Part shown: in pieces, positions 36,010 through 43,722 of the stretch | How positions within the stretch are numbered: position 1 is the first letter of the stretch | Layout: every line of letters begins with the position of its first letter | Assembly: GCF_900107125.1 (NCBI RefSeq) | Contig: NZ_FNOU01000006.1 | Coordinates: 1-64,000 of the forward strand | Direction: 5' to 3' | Length of the DNA: 64,000 bases | Source of the DNA: Eubacterium barkeri | Lineage (GTDB): Bacteria > Bacillota > Clostridia > Eubacteriales > Eubacteriaceae | The notes under the pieces: generated by a model | Told to the model about the DNA's origin: nothing | What the model saw: only the letters and a program-made list of their open reading frames with translations | The model's database searches: none | Position numbers and translations under genes: made by a program

Positions 36010-36747
36010 ATGGAACGAAAGAAAGGTTGGTCGAATAACGTGAAAAAAAAACAAATTATCCTTCAAGTTTCAGATATTGCCCGTCATCGTGGCGTCGGGG
36101 ATTTGGGATTTGCGGATATTTCAATATTGGATAAGGCTGGGGGACGGGGCTATGGGCAGGCAATATCCCTTGTTTTCCCATTATCCCGGGGAATTTTGTC
36201 CGAGATCGACACCGCACCGACCATTACTTATTTCCACCATTATCGGACCATGAATCGTCTCATTGACGATACAACCCTTCAGCTTGCCCTGTTTTTAGAG
36301 CGACAGGGTTATCGGGCATATCCTGTGCCAGCTTCCCAGTCCGATCCTGAGACAGGAGGGTATCAGGCGGTATTTTCTCATAAGACAGCGGCGGTGCTGT
36401 CTGGAATGGGCTGGATTGGGAAAAGCGCCCTCTTCATCCATAGCCGTTATGGTCCGGCAGTTCGTCTGGGGACGGTGCTGACGGATGCTCCTTTGGGGAG
36501 TGGTCCAGAGCCCATGGAAAGCCGCTGTGGCCAGTGTACCCGCTGCCGGGATGTTTGCCCGGCACAAGCGATCGAGGGTGTCGAGTGGCAGATAGGGATG
36601 GCCAGAAGTCAGCTCATCGATGTACACGCCTGTAGTACACATATGAAAGAAGCTTATCAGCATATAGGCCGGGGTGTGGTTTGTGGTCTATGTATGGTTC
36701 ACTGTCCCTTTGGGGCAATACAGAAAGAAAAGGTATCATCATTATGA
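36010..36747 (+). CDS. Short QueG-like iron-sulfur protein (first of two)
   Basis: About 245 residues, related to epoxyqueuosine reductase but shorter than the usual 300-390. The middle has SHKTAAVLSGMGWIGKSALFIHSRYGPAVRLGTVLTD, the cobalamin-binding-type stretch next to the active site of QueG. Then come two 4Fe-4S sets: CGQCTRCRDVCP and CGLCMVHCP, with an extra Cys in VHACSTHMKEAY. The characteristic ER pair before the GWIGK motif is not seen. True QueG function is therefore doubtful; a corrinoid- or Fe-S-dependent reductase of unknown substrate fits better. Start is uncertain: ATG 36010 or GTG 36040. The stop overlaps the start of the second copy (ATGA). Confidence 0.7.
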   Translation: MERKKGWSNNVKKKQIILQVSDIARHRGVGDLGFADISILDKAGGRGYGQAISLVFPLSRGILSEIDTAPTITYFHHYRTMNRLIDDTTLQLALFLERQGYRAYPVPASQSDPETGGYQAVFSHKTAAVLSGMGWIGKSALFIHSRYGPAVRLGTVLTDAPLGSGPEPMESRCGQCTRCRDVCPAQAIEGVEWQIGMARSQLIDVHACSTHMKEAYQHIGRGVVCGLCMVHCPFGAIQKEKVSSL

Positions 36748-37454
36748 ATGGAATCAAAGAGAAAATTCGTCAGAAGGCCCTGGAAATGGGTGCTGTTGAT
36801 GTGGGATGGGCCGATTTAGAAGCCGCTTCAGTATCGGCACCGGATGACTTTAAGCAAGCATTATGTATCGTGGTGCCCCTAAACCGTGGGGTGATCAGTC
36901 ATATCCAGGAAACACCGACCCATGCCTACTACGCCCATTATGTATCCGTCAATCGTCTGATTGATGATATTACCCTCCAGCTGGCCTTGCTCCTGGAGGC
37001 ACAGGGGTATCCTGCCCAGGCCATCCCTGCCGGTCCTCCTATGCTGTCTGATGATACGGTCCTCCATGGTCTGTTCCAGCATAAGACCACCGCGGTGTTG
37101 TCTGGAATGGGATGGATTGGAAAAAGTGCCCTTTTTCTCCACCAAGAGTACGGGTCTGGTGTCCGGCTGGGTTCTGTACTTACCACCACAGAGCTTCCCA
37201 TTGAAAATAAGCCTATGGAGAGCCAATGTGGCGGATGTCGGATCTGTACCCGGGTGTGTCCCTCAGGTGCCATTAAGGGAGAGAAGTGGGCCCTTGGCAT
37301 GGAACGGGATACCCTTTTTGATGCCCTGAAATGTGATGCCTATATCAACACCCATCATGAAGAAATTGCCCATCAAATGGTCTGTGGCCTATGTATGGCC
37401 CATTGCCCTTTTACGAAAGGAACGAGGAAGATTGATGAATCCCTACGAAATTAA
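36744..37454 (+). CDS. Short QueG-like iron-sulfur protein (second of two)
   Basis: 236 residues, a paralogue of the preceding protein with the same layout: HKTTAVLSGMGWIGKSALFLHQEYGSGVRLGSVLTT, then CGGCRICTRVCP and CGLCMAHCP, and a lone Cys in LKCDAYINTHHEE. Both copies share the HYxxxNRLIDDxTLQLAL stretch near residue 70, so they come from a tandem duplication that has since diverged. The ATG at 36744 overlaps the upstream stop as ATGA, indicating coupled translation and perhaps a heterodimer. Its end overlaps the start of the DUF512 gene by 20 bases. Function unknown; QueG itself is not assured. Confidence 0.72.
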   Translation: MNGIKEKIRQKALEMGAVDVGWADLEAASVSAPDDFKQALCIVVPLNRGVISHIQETPTHAYYAHYVSVNRLIDDITLQLALLLEAQGYPAQAIPAGPPMLSDDTVLHGLFQHKTTAVLSGMGWIGKSALFLHQEYGSGVRLGSVLTTTELPIENKPMESQCGGCRICTRVCPSGAIKGEKWALGMERDTLFDALKCDAYINTHHEEIAHQMVCGLCMAHCPFTKGTRKIDESLRN

Positions 37455-38754
37455 AGAACTAAGCCCGACGGGGGTGCTGGCAGAAATGGGGGTAGAGCAG
37501 GGAGACCTGCTTTTATCGATTAATGGCCGGAGCGTGGTGGATGAATTGGATATCCGCTTTTTAGGCGGAGAAGAGGAAATCCTTGTGGAGATCCAAAAGC
37601 CCGATGGTGAAATTTGGGAGCTGGAGATTGAAAAGGAGAGCGATGAGCCCCTGGGCCTTCACTGTGATGGGGGAACTTTGGGAATCCGCCGCTGCCGAAA
37701 TAATTGTGTCTTTTGCTTTATTGATCAAATGCCCCCGGGGATGCGGGACACCTTATATATTAAAGATGATGACGAGCGTCTATCTTTTCTCCAGGGTAAT
37801 TATGTGACCCTGACCAATCTTAGTGAAGCGCTGAAGCGGCGTATCGTCGATTATCATATCATGCCCATTAATATTTCCATTCACACCACGGACCCGGAGC
37901 TGCGGTGCAAAATGTTGGGCAACCGCTTTGCCGGGAGTATCCTGGAGGATCTAGCCTTTTTTTCCGAACATCACATCCAGATGAATGGCCAAATCGTGAT
38001 GTGCCCAGGTTATAATGATGGAGAAGCCCTGAAGAAAACCCTGGAGGACGTCATGGCTTTTTATCCCTGGCTGCAGTCCCTATCCGTCGTTCCGGTGGGA
38101 CTTAGCAGCTATCGGGAAGGACTGCCTGCCTTGTACCCGGTGGATGCTCAGAAAGCAGCTGAAACCCTGGATATTATAAGGGAGGCACAGGACAAAATGC
38201 TGGCTCAATACGGTGTGCGATTTGTCTTTCCCAGCGATGAGTTCTTTCTCTTGGCAGGGCAGGACCTGCCCGGAGAAGATTACTACGGGGACTTCAGCCA
38301 GTTGGAAAATGGTGTTGGTATGATGACGGATTTTAAGGCGGGACTTCGGGATGCTCTGGCAGGGAGAACACCAAAGTCTAAGGGGAGCCATCGCTTTGGG
38401 ATTATTACCGGGGTACTGGCCAAGGGCTTTATGGAGGCCTGCGCTGGGGCCATTGAGAAAGTCTATCCCGGTGCGGATATTGGGGTACTTCCTATAAAAA
38501 ACAATCACTTTGGACCTTCCATTACCGTATCTGGACTCGTCACCGGTGGGGACATTGTCGCCCAGATTCCAAAAGAAAATGAAATAGAGACTTATTTTAT
38601 TCCGGAAAATATGGTAAGATATGGGACTGAAGATTTTTTAGATGATATGACGCTGGGGGCATTGTCCCAAGCCCTTGGGGCGGAGGTAGCCATTGTTCCC
38701 GTTCGGGGAGACGCGTTGGCCGAAGCCGTTGCCCAGCGATTAATAGGAGGATAA
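37435..38754 (+). CDS. DUF512 / PDZ-radical-SAM family protein
   Basis: 439 residues. It opens with a PDZ-like domain (SPTGVLAEMGVEQGDLLLSINGRSV, residues 8-32), followed by CRNNCVFCFIDQMPPGMRDTLYIKDDDERLSF, a CxxxCxxC motif of radical SAM enzymes near 88. The C-terminal half (VGLSSYREGLPALYPV, then GVLAKGFMEACAGAIEKVYPG) is DUF512. The family is widespread in Clostridia and often precedes der, as here (stop to der start is one base). The reaction is unknown. The ATG at 37435 is chosen because the PDZ domain starts there and AGGAAG lies upstream. Confidence 0.85.
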   Translation: MNPYEIKELSPTGVLAEMGVEQGDLLLSINGRSVVDELDIRFLGGEEEILVEIQKPDGEIWELEIEKESDEPLGLHCDGGTLGIRRCRNNCVFCFIDQMPPGMRDTLYIKDDDERLSFLQGNYVTLTNLSEALKRRIVDYHIMPINISIHTTDPELRCKMLGNRFAGSILEDLAFFSEHHIQMNGQIVMCPGYNDGEALKKTLEDVMAFYPWLQSLSVVPVGLSSYREGLPALYPVDAQKAAETLDIIREAQDKMLAQYGVRFVFPSDEFFLLAGQDLPGEDYYGDFSQLENGVGMMTDFKAGLRDALAGRTPKSKGSHRFGIITGVLAKGFMEACAGAIEKVYPGADIGVLPIKNNHFGPSITVSGLVTGGDIVAQIPKENEIETYFIPENMVRYGTEDFLDDMTLGALSQALGAEVAIVPVRGDALAEAVAQRLIGG

Positions 38755-38755
38755 T

Positions 38756-40081
38756 ATGGCAAAACCAATTGTTGCCGTCGTCGGACGGCCAAATGTAGGA
38801 AAATCAACCCTGTTCAATAAACTGGTAGGGGAACGCATCGCCATTGTGGAGGATACTCCAGGGGTCACCCGGGATCGCATTATTTCCGATGCGGAGTGGC
38901 AAAATCATCATTTTACACTCATTGACACCGGTGGGATTGAACCGGCTGCTAAGGATGATATTTTATTTCAGATGCGGGTGCAGGCAGAGGTCGCCATGGA
39001 TATGGCGGATTTGATTCTGCTCTTAGTCGATGGCCGGGGAGGGATGACCGCCGCAGATGAAGAAGTCGCAGGGATGATCCGAAAGCGTGGGAAAAATGTC
39101 GTCCTGGCGGTGAACAAGTTAGATACCAAGAATTTAGAGGATGCTCTTTATGAATTTTATACCCTTGGTCTTGGGGAGCCCCTTCCGATTTCCGGGGAGC
39201 AGGGCCTGGGCCTGGGCGATCTGCTGGATGCCATCATCGAGAAAGTCAAAAAGGTCTATGATGAAGAGGAGCAGGAGGATAACCGTCTGAAGGTAGCCGT
39301 TGTTGGGAAGCCCAACGCCGGGAAATCCACCCTGATTAATAAGATGTTAGGAGAGGACCGTCTCATTGTCAGTAATGTGGCAGGAACCACCCGGGATGCC
39401 GTGGATACGGATGTGAAGTACCATGGGAAAATCTATACCTTAATCGATACTGCCGGACTGCGCCGTAAAAATAAAATTTATGACGATATTGAGCGTTACA
39501 GCATCATTCGGGCGGTGGCAGCCGTGGAACGGGCGGATGTTGTTTTGATTCTGATTGATGCGGAACAGGGGGTCACCGAGCAAGACAGTAAGATTGCCGG
39601 TATCGCCCACAATCGTTCCAAGCCCTCTATCATTGTTGTCAACAAGTGGGATTCTGTGGCTAAGGATGATAAGACGATGAAAAAGATGACCGAGGACATC
39701 CGAAAAACCCTTTCCTTTATGCCCTATGCTCCCATGATGTTCATCTCGGCCAAGACCGGACAGCGGGTATCCCAGCTCTATGAAAAAATTGATTTTGTCA
39801 AGTCCCAGAGCGAAAAGCGCATTAGCACCGGGAAGCTCAATGAAGCCATTACCAGCTTCGTCATGATGAAGCAGCCACCGTCTAAAAGCGGCCGCAGGCT
39901 GAAAATTTTCTACGCTTCCCAGCCGGCCATCAATCCACCGACCTTTGTGCTTTTTGTCAACGATGCCTCCCTGATGCACTTTTCCTATGAGCGTTATCTG
40001 GAGAACAAAATCAACGAGACCTTTGATTTCTTTGGAACGCCCATCCGGCTATTCATCCGGGAACGGAAAGAGAAGAATTAG
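38756..40081 (+). CDS. der: Ribosome-assembly GTPase Der (EngA)
   Basis: Tandem-GTPase acting in 50S subunit maturation, 441 residues. G domain 1 has VVGRPNVGKSTLFNKL (8-23), DTPGVTRDR, DTGG and NKLD; G domain 2 has VVGKPNAGKSTLINK near 181, AGTTRDAVDT, DTAGLRRK and NKWD. The C-terminal KH-like domain has RISTGKLNEAI and PPTFVLFVNDASLMHFSYERYLENKI. TAGGAGG lies before the ATG and one base separates it from the DUF512 stop. Its stop overlaps the stop of the convergent Gx gene by four bases. Confidence 0.97.
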   Translation: MAKPIVAVVGRPNVGKSTLFNKLVGERIAIVEDTPGVTRDRIISDAEWQNHHFTLIDTGGIEPAAKDDILFQMRVQAEVAMDMADLILLLVDGRGGMTAADEEVAGMIRKRGKNVVLAVNKLDTKNLEDALYEFYTLGLGEPLPISGEQGLGLGDLLDAIIEKVKKVYDEEEQEDNRLKVAVVGKPNAGKSTLINKMLGEDRLIVSNVAGTTRDAVDTDVKYHGKIYTLIDTAGLRRKNKIYDDIERYSIIRAVAAVERADVVLILIDAEQGVTEQDSKIAGIAHNRSKPSIIVVNKWDSVAKDDKTMKKMTEDIRKTLSFMPYAPMMFISAKTGQRVSQLYEKIDFVKSQSEKRISTGKLNEAITSFVMMKQPPSKSGRRLKIFYASQPAINPPTFVLFVNDASLMHFSYERYLENKINETFDFFGTPIRLFIRERKEKN

Positions 40082-40596
40082 GGCAGCAGCTTTTGGTGCT
40101 TAAGGGCGCGGATGAGAAGCAGGGCCGCCATTCCCACGACCAACCCCGTGGGAATGGCCAGCAGAACCAGGAAGGGCAGATAGTATAACAGCAACTTAAG
40201 ATTTCCAATGACGAGGGCAGCGACGATGAGTTGGCCAAGGTTGTGGGCAATGGCCCCAGCCACGCTGATGGCCATGAGAGAAAGTCGTTGCTCTTTTTTA
40301 TTGGCCATGGATAAAAGTCCCATGATCAGAGCACTGACCAGCCCTCCGGAAAGGGCGTAGAGAATCGAGCTCATGCTGCCAAAGAGAAAACCAGAGAGAA
40401 AAACCCGACTGACCACCAGAAACAGGGTGAGGGGAAGGCCAAAGGTATACAGACAAACCACTGTGGCGATATTGGCAAGCCCCAGCTTAATCCCTGGAAT
40501 GGGGATGGGCAGGGGCACCAGGGATTCCACATAGCTTAAAATAAGGGCAGTGGTCAGATACATGGCTAAAACCACAAGCTTGCGGTTCCTACTCAT
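40078..40596 (-). CDS. Gx transporter family membrane protein (Hpre_diP_synt_I type)
   Basis: 172 residues, nearly all hydrophobic, with about five membrane segments. The stretch PIPIPGIKLGLANIATVVCLYTFG (residues 31-54) and RVFLSGFLFGSMSSILYALSGGL is the hallmark of the Gx family (once named heptaprenyl diphosphate synthase component I), which belongs to the ECF/substrate-binding-component-like transporters. The substrate is unknown. It overlaps the NusG-II gene upstream by eight bases, a pair that recurs in Clostridia, often near ApbE or Rnf functions; none of these is in the window. The stop overlaps der. Confidence 0.85.
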   Translation of the reverse strand: MSRNRKLVVLAMYLTTALILSYVESLVPLPIPIPGIKLGLANIATVVCLYTFGLPLTLFLVVSRVFLSGFLFGSMSSILYALSGGLVSALIMGLLSMANKKEQRLSLMAISVAGAIAHNLGQLIVAALVIGNLKLLLYYLPFLVLLAIPTGLVVGMAALLLIRALKHQKLLP

Positions 40597-40963
40597 GGCC
40601 GCCTCCCGGCTTAATTTCTACAATGAGGTGATGGGGCAGGCAGGCAATGGTTTCTCCTGGAGAATCAATGGCGGCGCTATGGACACAGACTTGATTGGTA
40701 CAGTCCGCAGATTCTACATAGGCGTGGCCATCGGTCACCACCAAGGTATTGGTTCCCTCGTCGGTGGTGATGGTTTGGGTAAAATCGGTGTCCAATGGGG
40801 TGTTGACCACTTCTTTACCCTGGGCGGTGACCACAACATAAAGCCTTTGGGCGGAGTAGTTCCATTGTTGGTAGAGGAAGATGCCCAAAATCGAAAATAA
40901 AGCGATCCCTGCAATGTAAATAATTTCTTTTCTTTTAATAACAGACTCCTTACTAAAAAACAT
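40589..40963 (-). CDS. NusG domain II-containing protein, membrane-anchored
   Basis: About 124 residues. Residues 10-32 form a hydrophobic anchor (KEIIYIAGIALFSILGIFLY), then comes the extracytoplasmic NusG-II fold (YVVVTAQGKEVVNTPLDTD, ADCTNQVCVHSAAIDSPGETIACLPHHLIVEI) with the paired cysteines of the family. It precedes the Gx gene with overlap. Function unknown. The start is unsure: the ATG at 40963 has no ribosome binding site, while AAGGAG lies inside the frame, six bases before an ATT codon; a rare ATT start eight codons in is possible. Confidence 0.75.
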   Translation of the reverse strand: MFFSKESVIKRKEIIYIAGIALFSILGIFLYQQWNYSAQRLYVVVTAQGKEVVNTPLDTDFTQTITTDEGTNTLVVTDGHAYVESADCTNQVCVHSAAIDSPGETIACLPHHLIVEIKPGGGHE

Positions 40964-40984
40964 GAAAAAACCGAAAAAAGATCC

Positions 40985-41013
40985 TTGACATTACTATGGC
41001 GCTGCGTTATTAT
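40985..41013 (+). promoter_or_regulatory. Promoter of tRNA-Leu (CAG)
   Basis: Consensus TTGACA (40985-40990), 17-base spacer, TATTAT (41008-41013), 29 bases before the tRNA. Confidence 0.85.
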
Positions 41014-41042
41014 ATACAAGCAGCCGACAGAAAAGGCGGTAA

Positions 41043-41128
41043 GCGAGAGTGTTGGAATTGGCAGACAAGCACGTTTCAGAGGCGTGTGTACTCCGTACGT
41101 ACGGGTTCGACTCCCGTCTCTCGCACCA
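41043..41128 (+). tRNA. tRNA-Leu (CAG)
   Basis: Acceptor GCGAGAG pairs with CTCTCGC, discriminator A, encoded CCA. Stem CACGT/GCGTG around loop TTCAGAG gives CAG. A long variable arm (TGTACTCCGTACGTA) marks class II. Confidence 0.96.
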
Positions 41129-41140
41129 GTTGATAAAGAC

Positions 41141-41165
41141 GACAGACTTCGGTCTGTCTTTTTTT
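41141..41165 (+). terminator. Terminator after tRNA-Leu
   Basis: GACAGAC-TTCG-GTCTGTC, a 7-bp stem closed by a stable TTCG tetraloop, followed by seven T. Confidence 0.92.
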
Positions 41166-41175
41166 CTTTCTAAAG

Positions 41176-41559
41176 CTATGAGACACGGATAATACCACAG
41201 GGAATCCCTAAAATTGTAATATCCGATAACGGATAGCATTGGGGTGATTCCGCTTCAGCATCAAACGGTGTCAAGGTCATGGTATCTTCATTGATGGTAT
41301 AGCACCGAAAAATCACAGAATTATCGGGAAGCAGAATCATGCCGTCGGCAGCGGTGGGAATCTCGGTGGGATTCATCCTAAAATTGACCACATCGTCTTT
41401 ATAGTAGCGGTTGGCCATACTATTATCCGTCAGTGAGGCCTGGAGCTTCCGGGCACTTCCCATGGAAAGCTCGGCTAAATCGGTAATGGAATAAGAACTC
41501 CAATCATCATTAAGGGCCATGCTTGGAATAAATGGGGTGATATTATGGTTCCAGTTCAT
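41176..41559 (-). CDS. Small protein resembling the C-terminal half of an S24/LexA-like domain
   Basis: 127 residues, not assigned with confidence. The C-terminal 50 residues (NSVIFRCYTINEDTMTLTP, then YPLSDITILGIPCGIIRV) follow the pattern of the S24 domain end seen in the repressor at 13761-14432 (LIIRKVVLQDDYVILQPHN, EIHIIGEVVYIQ). No helix-turn-helix and no DSM-like nucleophile motif are seen, so it would be a non-catalytic relative. Start at 41559 is supported by AGAAGGAG upstream, and an extended -10 box (TGCTATAAT, minus strand) lies at 41607-41612. It is transcribed divergently from the lysozyme gene. Confidence 0.5.
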   Translation of the reverse strand: MNWNHNITPFIPSMALNDDWSSYSITDLAELSMGSARKLQASLTDNSMANRYYKDDVVNFRMNPTEIPTAADGMILLPDNSVIFRCYTINEDTMTLTPFDAEAESPQCYPLSDITILGIPCGIIRVS

Positions 41560-41606
41560 AAGAATACTCCTTCTGTAAGATGTTACCCAGCACCTGGGCA
41601 AGGGGT

Positions 41607-41612
41607 ATTATA
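41607..41612 (-). promoter_or_regulatory. Extended -10 element of the small S24-like gene
   Basis: Minus strand TGCTATAAT about 48 bases before the start. An inverted repeat CCCAG-CAC-CTGGG lies between it and the gene (41586-41598). Confidence 0.55.
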
Positions 41613-41716
41613 GCACATTGCCTGGGGGTCTGCAAAAAAGAAACAGTATAAAGATTCTTTAAGGCTGTATTGGTATGATGCTGACTGTCAATTGATTTAA
41701 GGAAAGAGAGGATTTT

Positions 41717-42457
41717 ATGGAGCGTTTGAAAACATGGGTTTTGGACCACAAGGTGCCAGTCCTGATTGGGATCGGTATTCTGATTGTTTTAATTATTGCC
41801 TTTGCATTATGGCGAACTTTCTATTATGATAATAAGAAGATTGTTTTAGGGGTTGATGTTTCGGCCTATCAGGGAGAGATTGATTGGAAGGTCATTTCGG
41901 AACAGGGGATTTCCTTTGCATATATCAAGGCAACGGAAGGGACCGATTTTACCGATAAACGCTTTAATGAAAATTGGACAGCGGCACGGAAAACCAATTT
42001 GAAGGTTGGGGCTTACTTCTTTGTGAATTTCAGTGAAAGCGGAAAAGGCCAGGCTGAGTATTTTATTAAAAATGTACCGAAGGAATCAGACAGCTTGCCG
42101 CCGGTCATTGATCTGGAGCTCTACGGTGATTACCTGGATAATCCACCCCAAAGGGATAAGGTGAATACCATGCTTAAAGAAATGATTGAAACCTTGAAAG
42201 AAGAATATGGCGAAACCCCGATTATCTATACCAATTATAATACCTACAACCAATATTTAAGCAATGCTTTTACCGAGGTACCCATTTGGATCTGTGATAT
42301 TTCCTCGAGTAATCCAGAACTTTCTGGGGGGCATAAGTGGGTATTCTGGCAATATTCCCAGCGTCAAATCCTCCAGGGATACGATGGGGAGGAACGCTTT
42401 ATCGATATGAATGTTTTTAATGGCGACACAAAAGCATTTAAAGCAATGTTCAAATAA
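41717..42457 (+). CDS. GH25 lysozyme, membrane-anchored
   Basis: N-acetylmuramidase of glycoside hydrolase family 25, 246 residues. Residues 15-33 (VLIGIGILIVLIIAFALW) are a membrane anchor. The catalytic barrel begins with KIVLGVDVSAYQGEIDWKVI, followed by FAYIKATEGTDFTDKRF, GAYFFVNF and the acid pair in VIDLELYGDY. The end shows PIWICDI and WVFWQYSQRQILQGYDGEERFIDMNVF. It probably cuts glycan chains at the cell's own wall. No wall-binding repeats are present. A small terminator follows. Confidence 0.92.
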   Translation: MERLKTWVLDHKVPVLIGIGILIVLIIAFALWRTFYYDNKKIVLGVDVSAYQGEIDWKVISEQGISFAYIKATEGTDFTDKRFNENWTAARKTNLKVGAYFFVNFSESGKGQAEYFIKNVPKESDSLPPVIDLELYGDYLDNPPQRDKVNTMLKEMIETLKEEYGETPIIYTNYNTYNQYLSNAFTEVPIWICDISSSNPELSGGHKWVFWQYSQRQILQGYDGEERFIDMNVFNGDTKAFKAMFK

Positions 42458-42473
42458 TAGGTAATAATTACAC

Positions 42474-42495
42474 AGCCTGTCCTGGACAGGCTTTT
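42474..42495 (+). terminator. Terminator between the lysozyme and malic enzyme genes
   Basis: AGCCTGT and ACAGGCT form a 7-bp stem with a 5-base loop followed by TTT. The T run is short, so read-through into the malic enzyme gene is possible. Confidence 0.6.
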
Positions 42496-42519
42496 AACAT
42501 GAGTATAAGGGAGATAAAC

Positions 42520-43689
42520 ATGGACTATAATACAGAAGCGCTAAAGGCTCACAAGGCCCACAAGGGAAAAGTTGAAGTGGTTTCAAAAATGGATGTCGGG
42601 GATAAGGATGCCCTGAGCATTGCCTACACGCCTGGTGTGGCAGAGCCCTGTCGCCGGATTGCAGAAAACAAGGAGGATGTGTATACTTATACCGCCAAGG
42701 GAAACCTGGTGGCCATCCTCACCGATGGTTCAGCCGTCCTTGGACTAGGAAATATCGGACCAGAAGCCGCCATGCCGGTTATGGAGGGCAAGGCCATCCT
42801 GTTCAAAGAATTTGGCAATGTCGATGCCTTCCCCATCTGCGTGGACACCCAGGATGTGGATGAAATCGTCCAGACCGCCATTAACATCGCCCCCACCTTT
42901 GGGGGAATCAATCTTGAGGATATTGCAGCACCCCGGTGCTTTGAAATTGAGGAGCGTCTCCAGGCGGCGCTGGATATTCCCATTTTCCACGATGATCAGC
43001 ACGGAACCGCTATTGTTGTGGCCTCTGGGCTGATTAATGCCATGAAGGTGGTGGATAAAGCCATGGACCAGGTGCGTGTGGTCATTAGTGGAGCCGGATC
43101 TGCCGGGACCGCCATCGCAAAGATGCTGCTGGCCGTTGGCTTTGTGGATATTGTAATGGTGGATTGCGATGGCGTATTGTACAAGGGGAAAAGCGGTATG
43201 CCAGAGCATATGGCTTGGTTGGCAGAGCACACCAATCCCCAGGGGATTACCGGGGGCTTAGCCGAAGCCATGGCCGGGGCCGATGCCTTTGTTGGGGTTT
43301 CTGCTCCGAATATCGTCTCCCAGGAGATGGTGCGCTCCATGGCTGAGGATGCCATCGTATTTGCCATGGCAAACCCCGTGCCGGAAATCATGCCGGAGGA
43401 TGCCCAGGCGGCCGGAGCCCGGATCATTGGAACCGGACGGTCGGATTACCCCAATCAAATCAATAACCTGCTGGCCTTCCCGGGACTTTTCCGTGGGGCC
43501 TTAGATGCCCGGGCCAAGCGCATTACCCAGGGGATGAAGGTGGCTGCCGCCAATGCCATTGCCAATCTGGTGTCTGAAGAGGAACGCTGTGATCTCTGTA
43601 TTATCCCCAGTCCCTTCGATAAACGTGTGGGACCAGCGGTCACCCAGGCAGTCTATGATGCATGGATGGCTGAGGATGATGCAGAATAA
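42520..43689 (+). CDS. NAD(P)-dependent malic enzyme
   Basis: Oxidative decarboxylation of malate to pyruvate. 389 residues, the short bacterial type without the phosphotransacetylase tail. Seen are SIAYTPGVAEPCR (about 34-46), the catalytic Lys region GKAILFKEFGNVDAFP, metal ligands in GGINLEDIAAPRCFEIE and IFHDDQHGTA, and the nucleotide-binding VVISGAGSAGTAIAKML. The ATG at 42520 has AAGGGAG at a good distance and is preferred over the ATG at 42499, which touches the terminator. topA follows by 33 bases. Confidence 0.92.
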   Translation: MDYNTEALKAHKAHKGKVEVVSKMDVGDKDALSIAYTPGVAEPCRRIAENKEDVYTYTAKGNLVAILTDGSAVLGLGNIGPEAAMPVMEGKAILFKEFGNVDAFPICVDTQDVDEIVQTAINIAPTFGGINLEDIAAPRCFEIEERLQAALDIPIFHDDQHGTAIVVASGLINAMKVVDKAMDQVRVVISGAGSAGTAIAKMLLAVGFVDIVMVDCDGVLYKGKSGMPEHMAWLAEHTNPQGITGGLAEAMAGADAFVGVSAPNIVSQEMVRSMAEDAIVFAMANPVPEIMPEDAQAAGARIIGTGRSDYPNQINNLLAFPGLFRGALDARAKRITQGMKVAAANAIANLVSEEERCDLCIIPSPFDKRVGPAVTQAVYDAWMAEDDAE

Positions 43690-43722
43690 TCGATCTATCA
43701 TATATGAACAAGGAGGAAATGA

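Noticed and set aside
42074-42495. Malic enzyme start at ATG 42499
   Set aside because: That ATG directly follows the terminator T run without a ribosome binding site; the ATG at 42520 has AAGGGAG and matches the family N-terminus.
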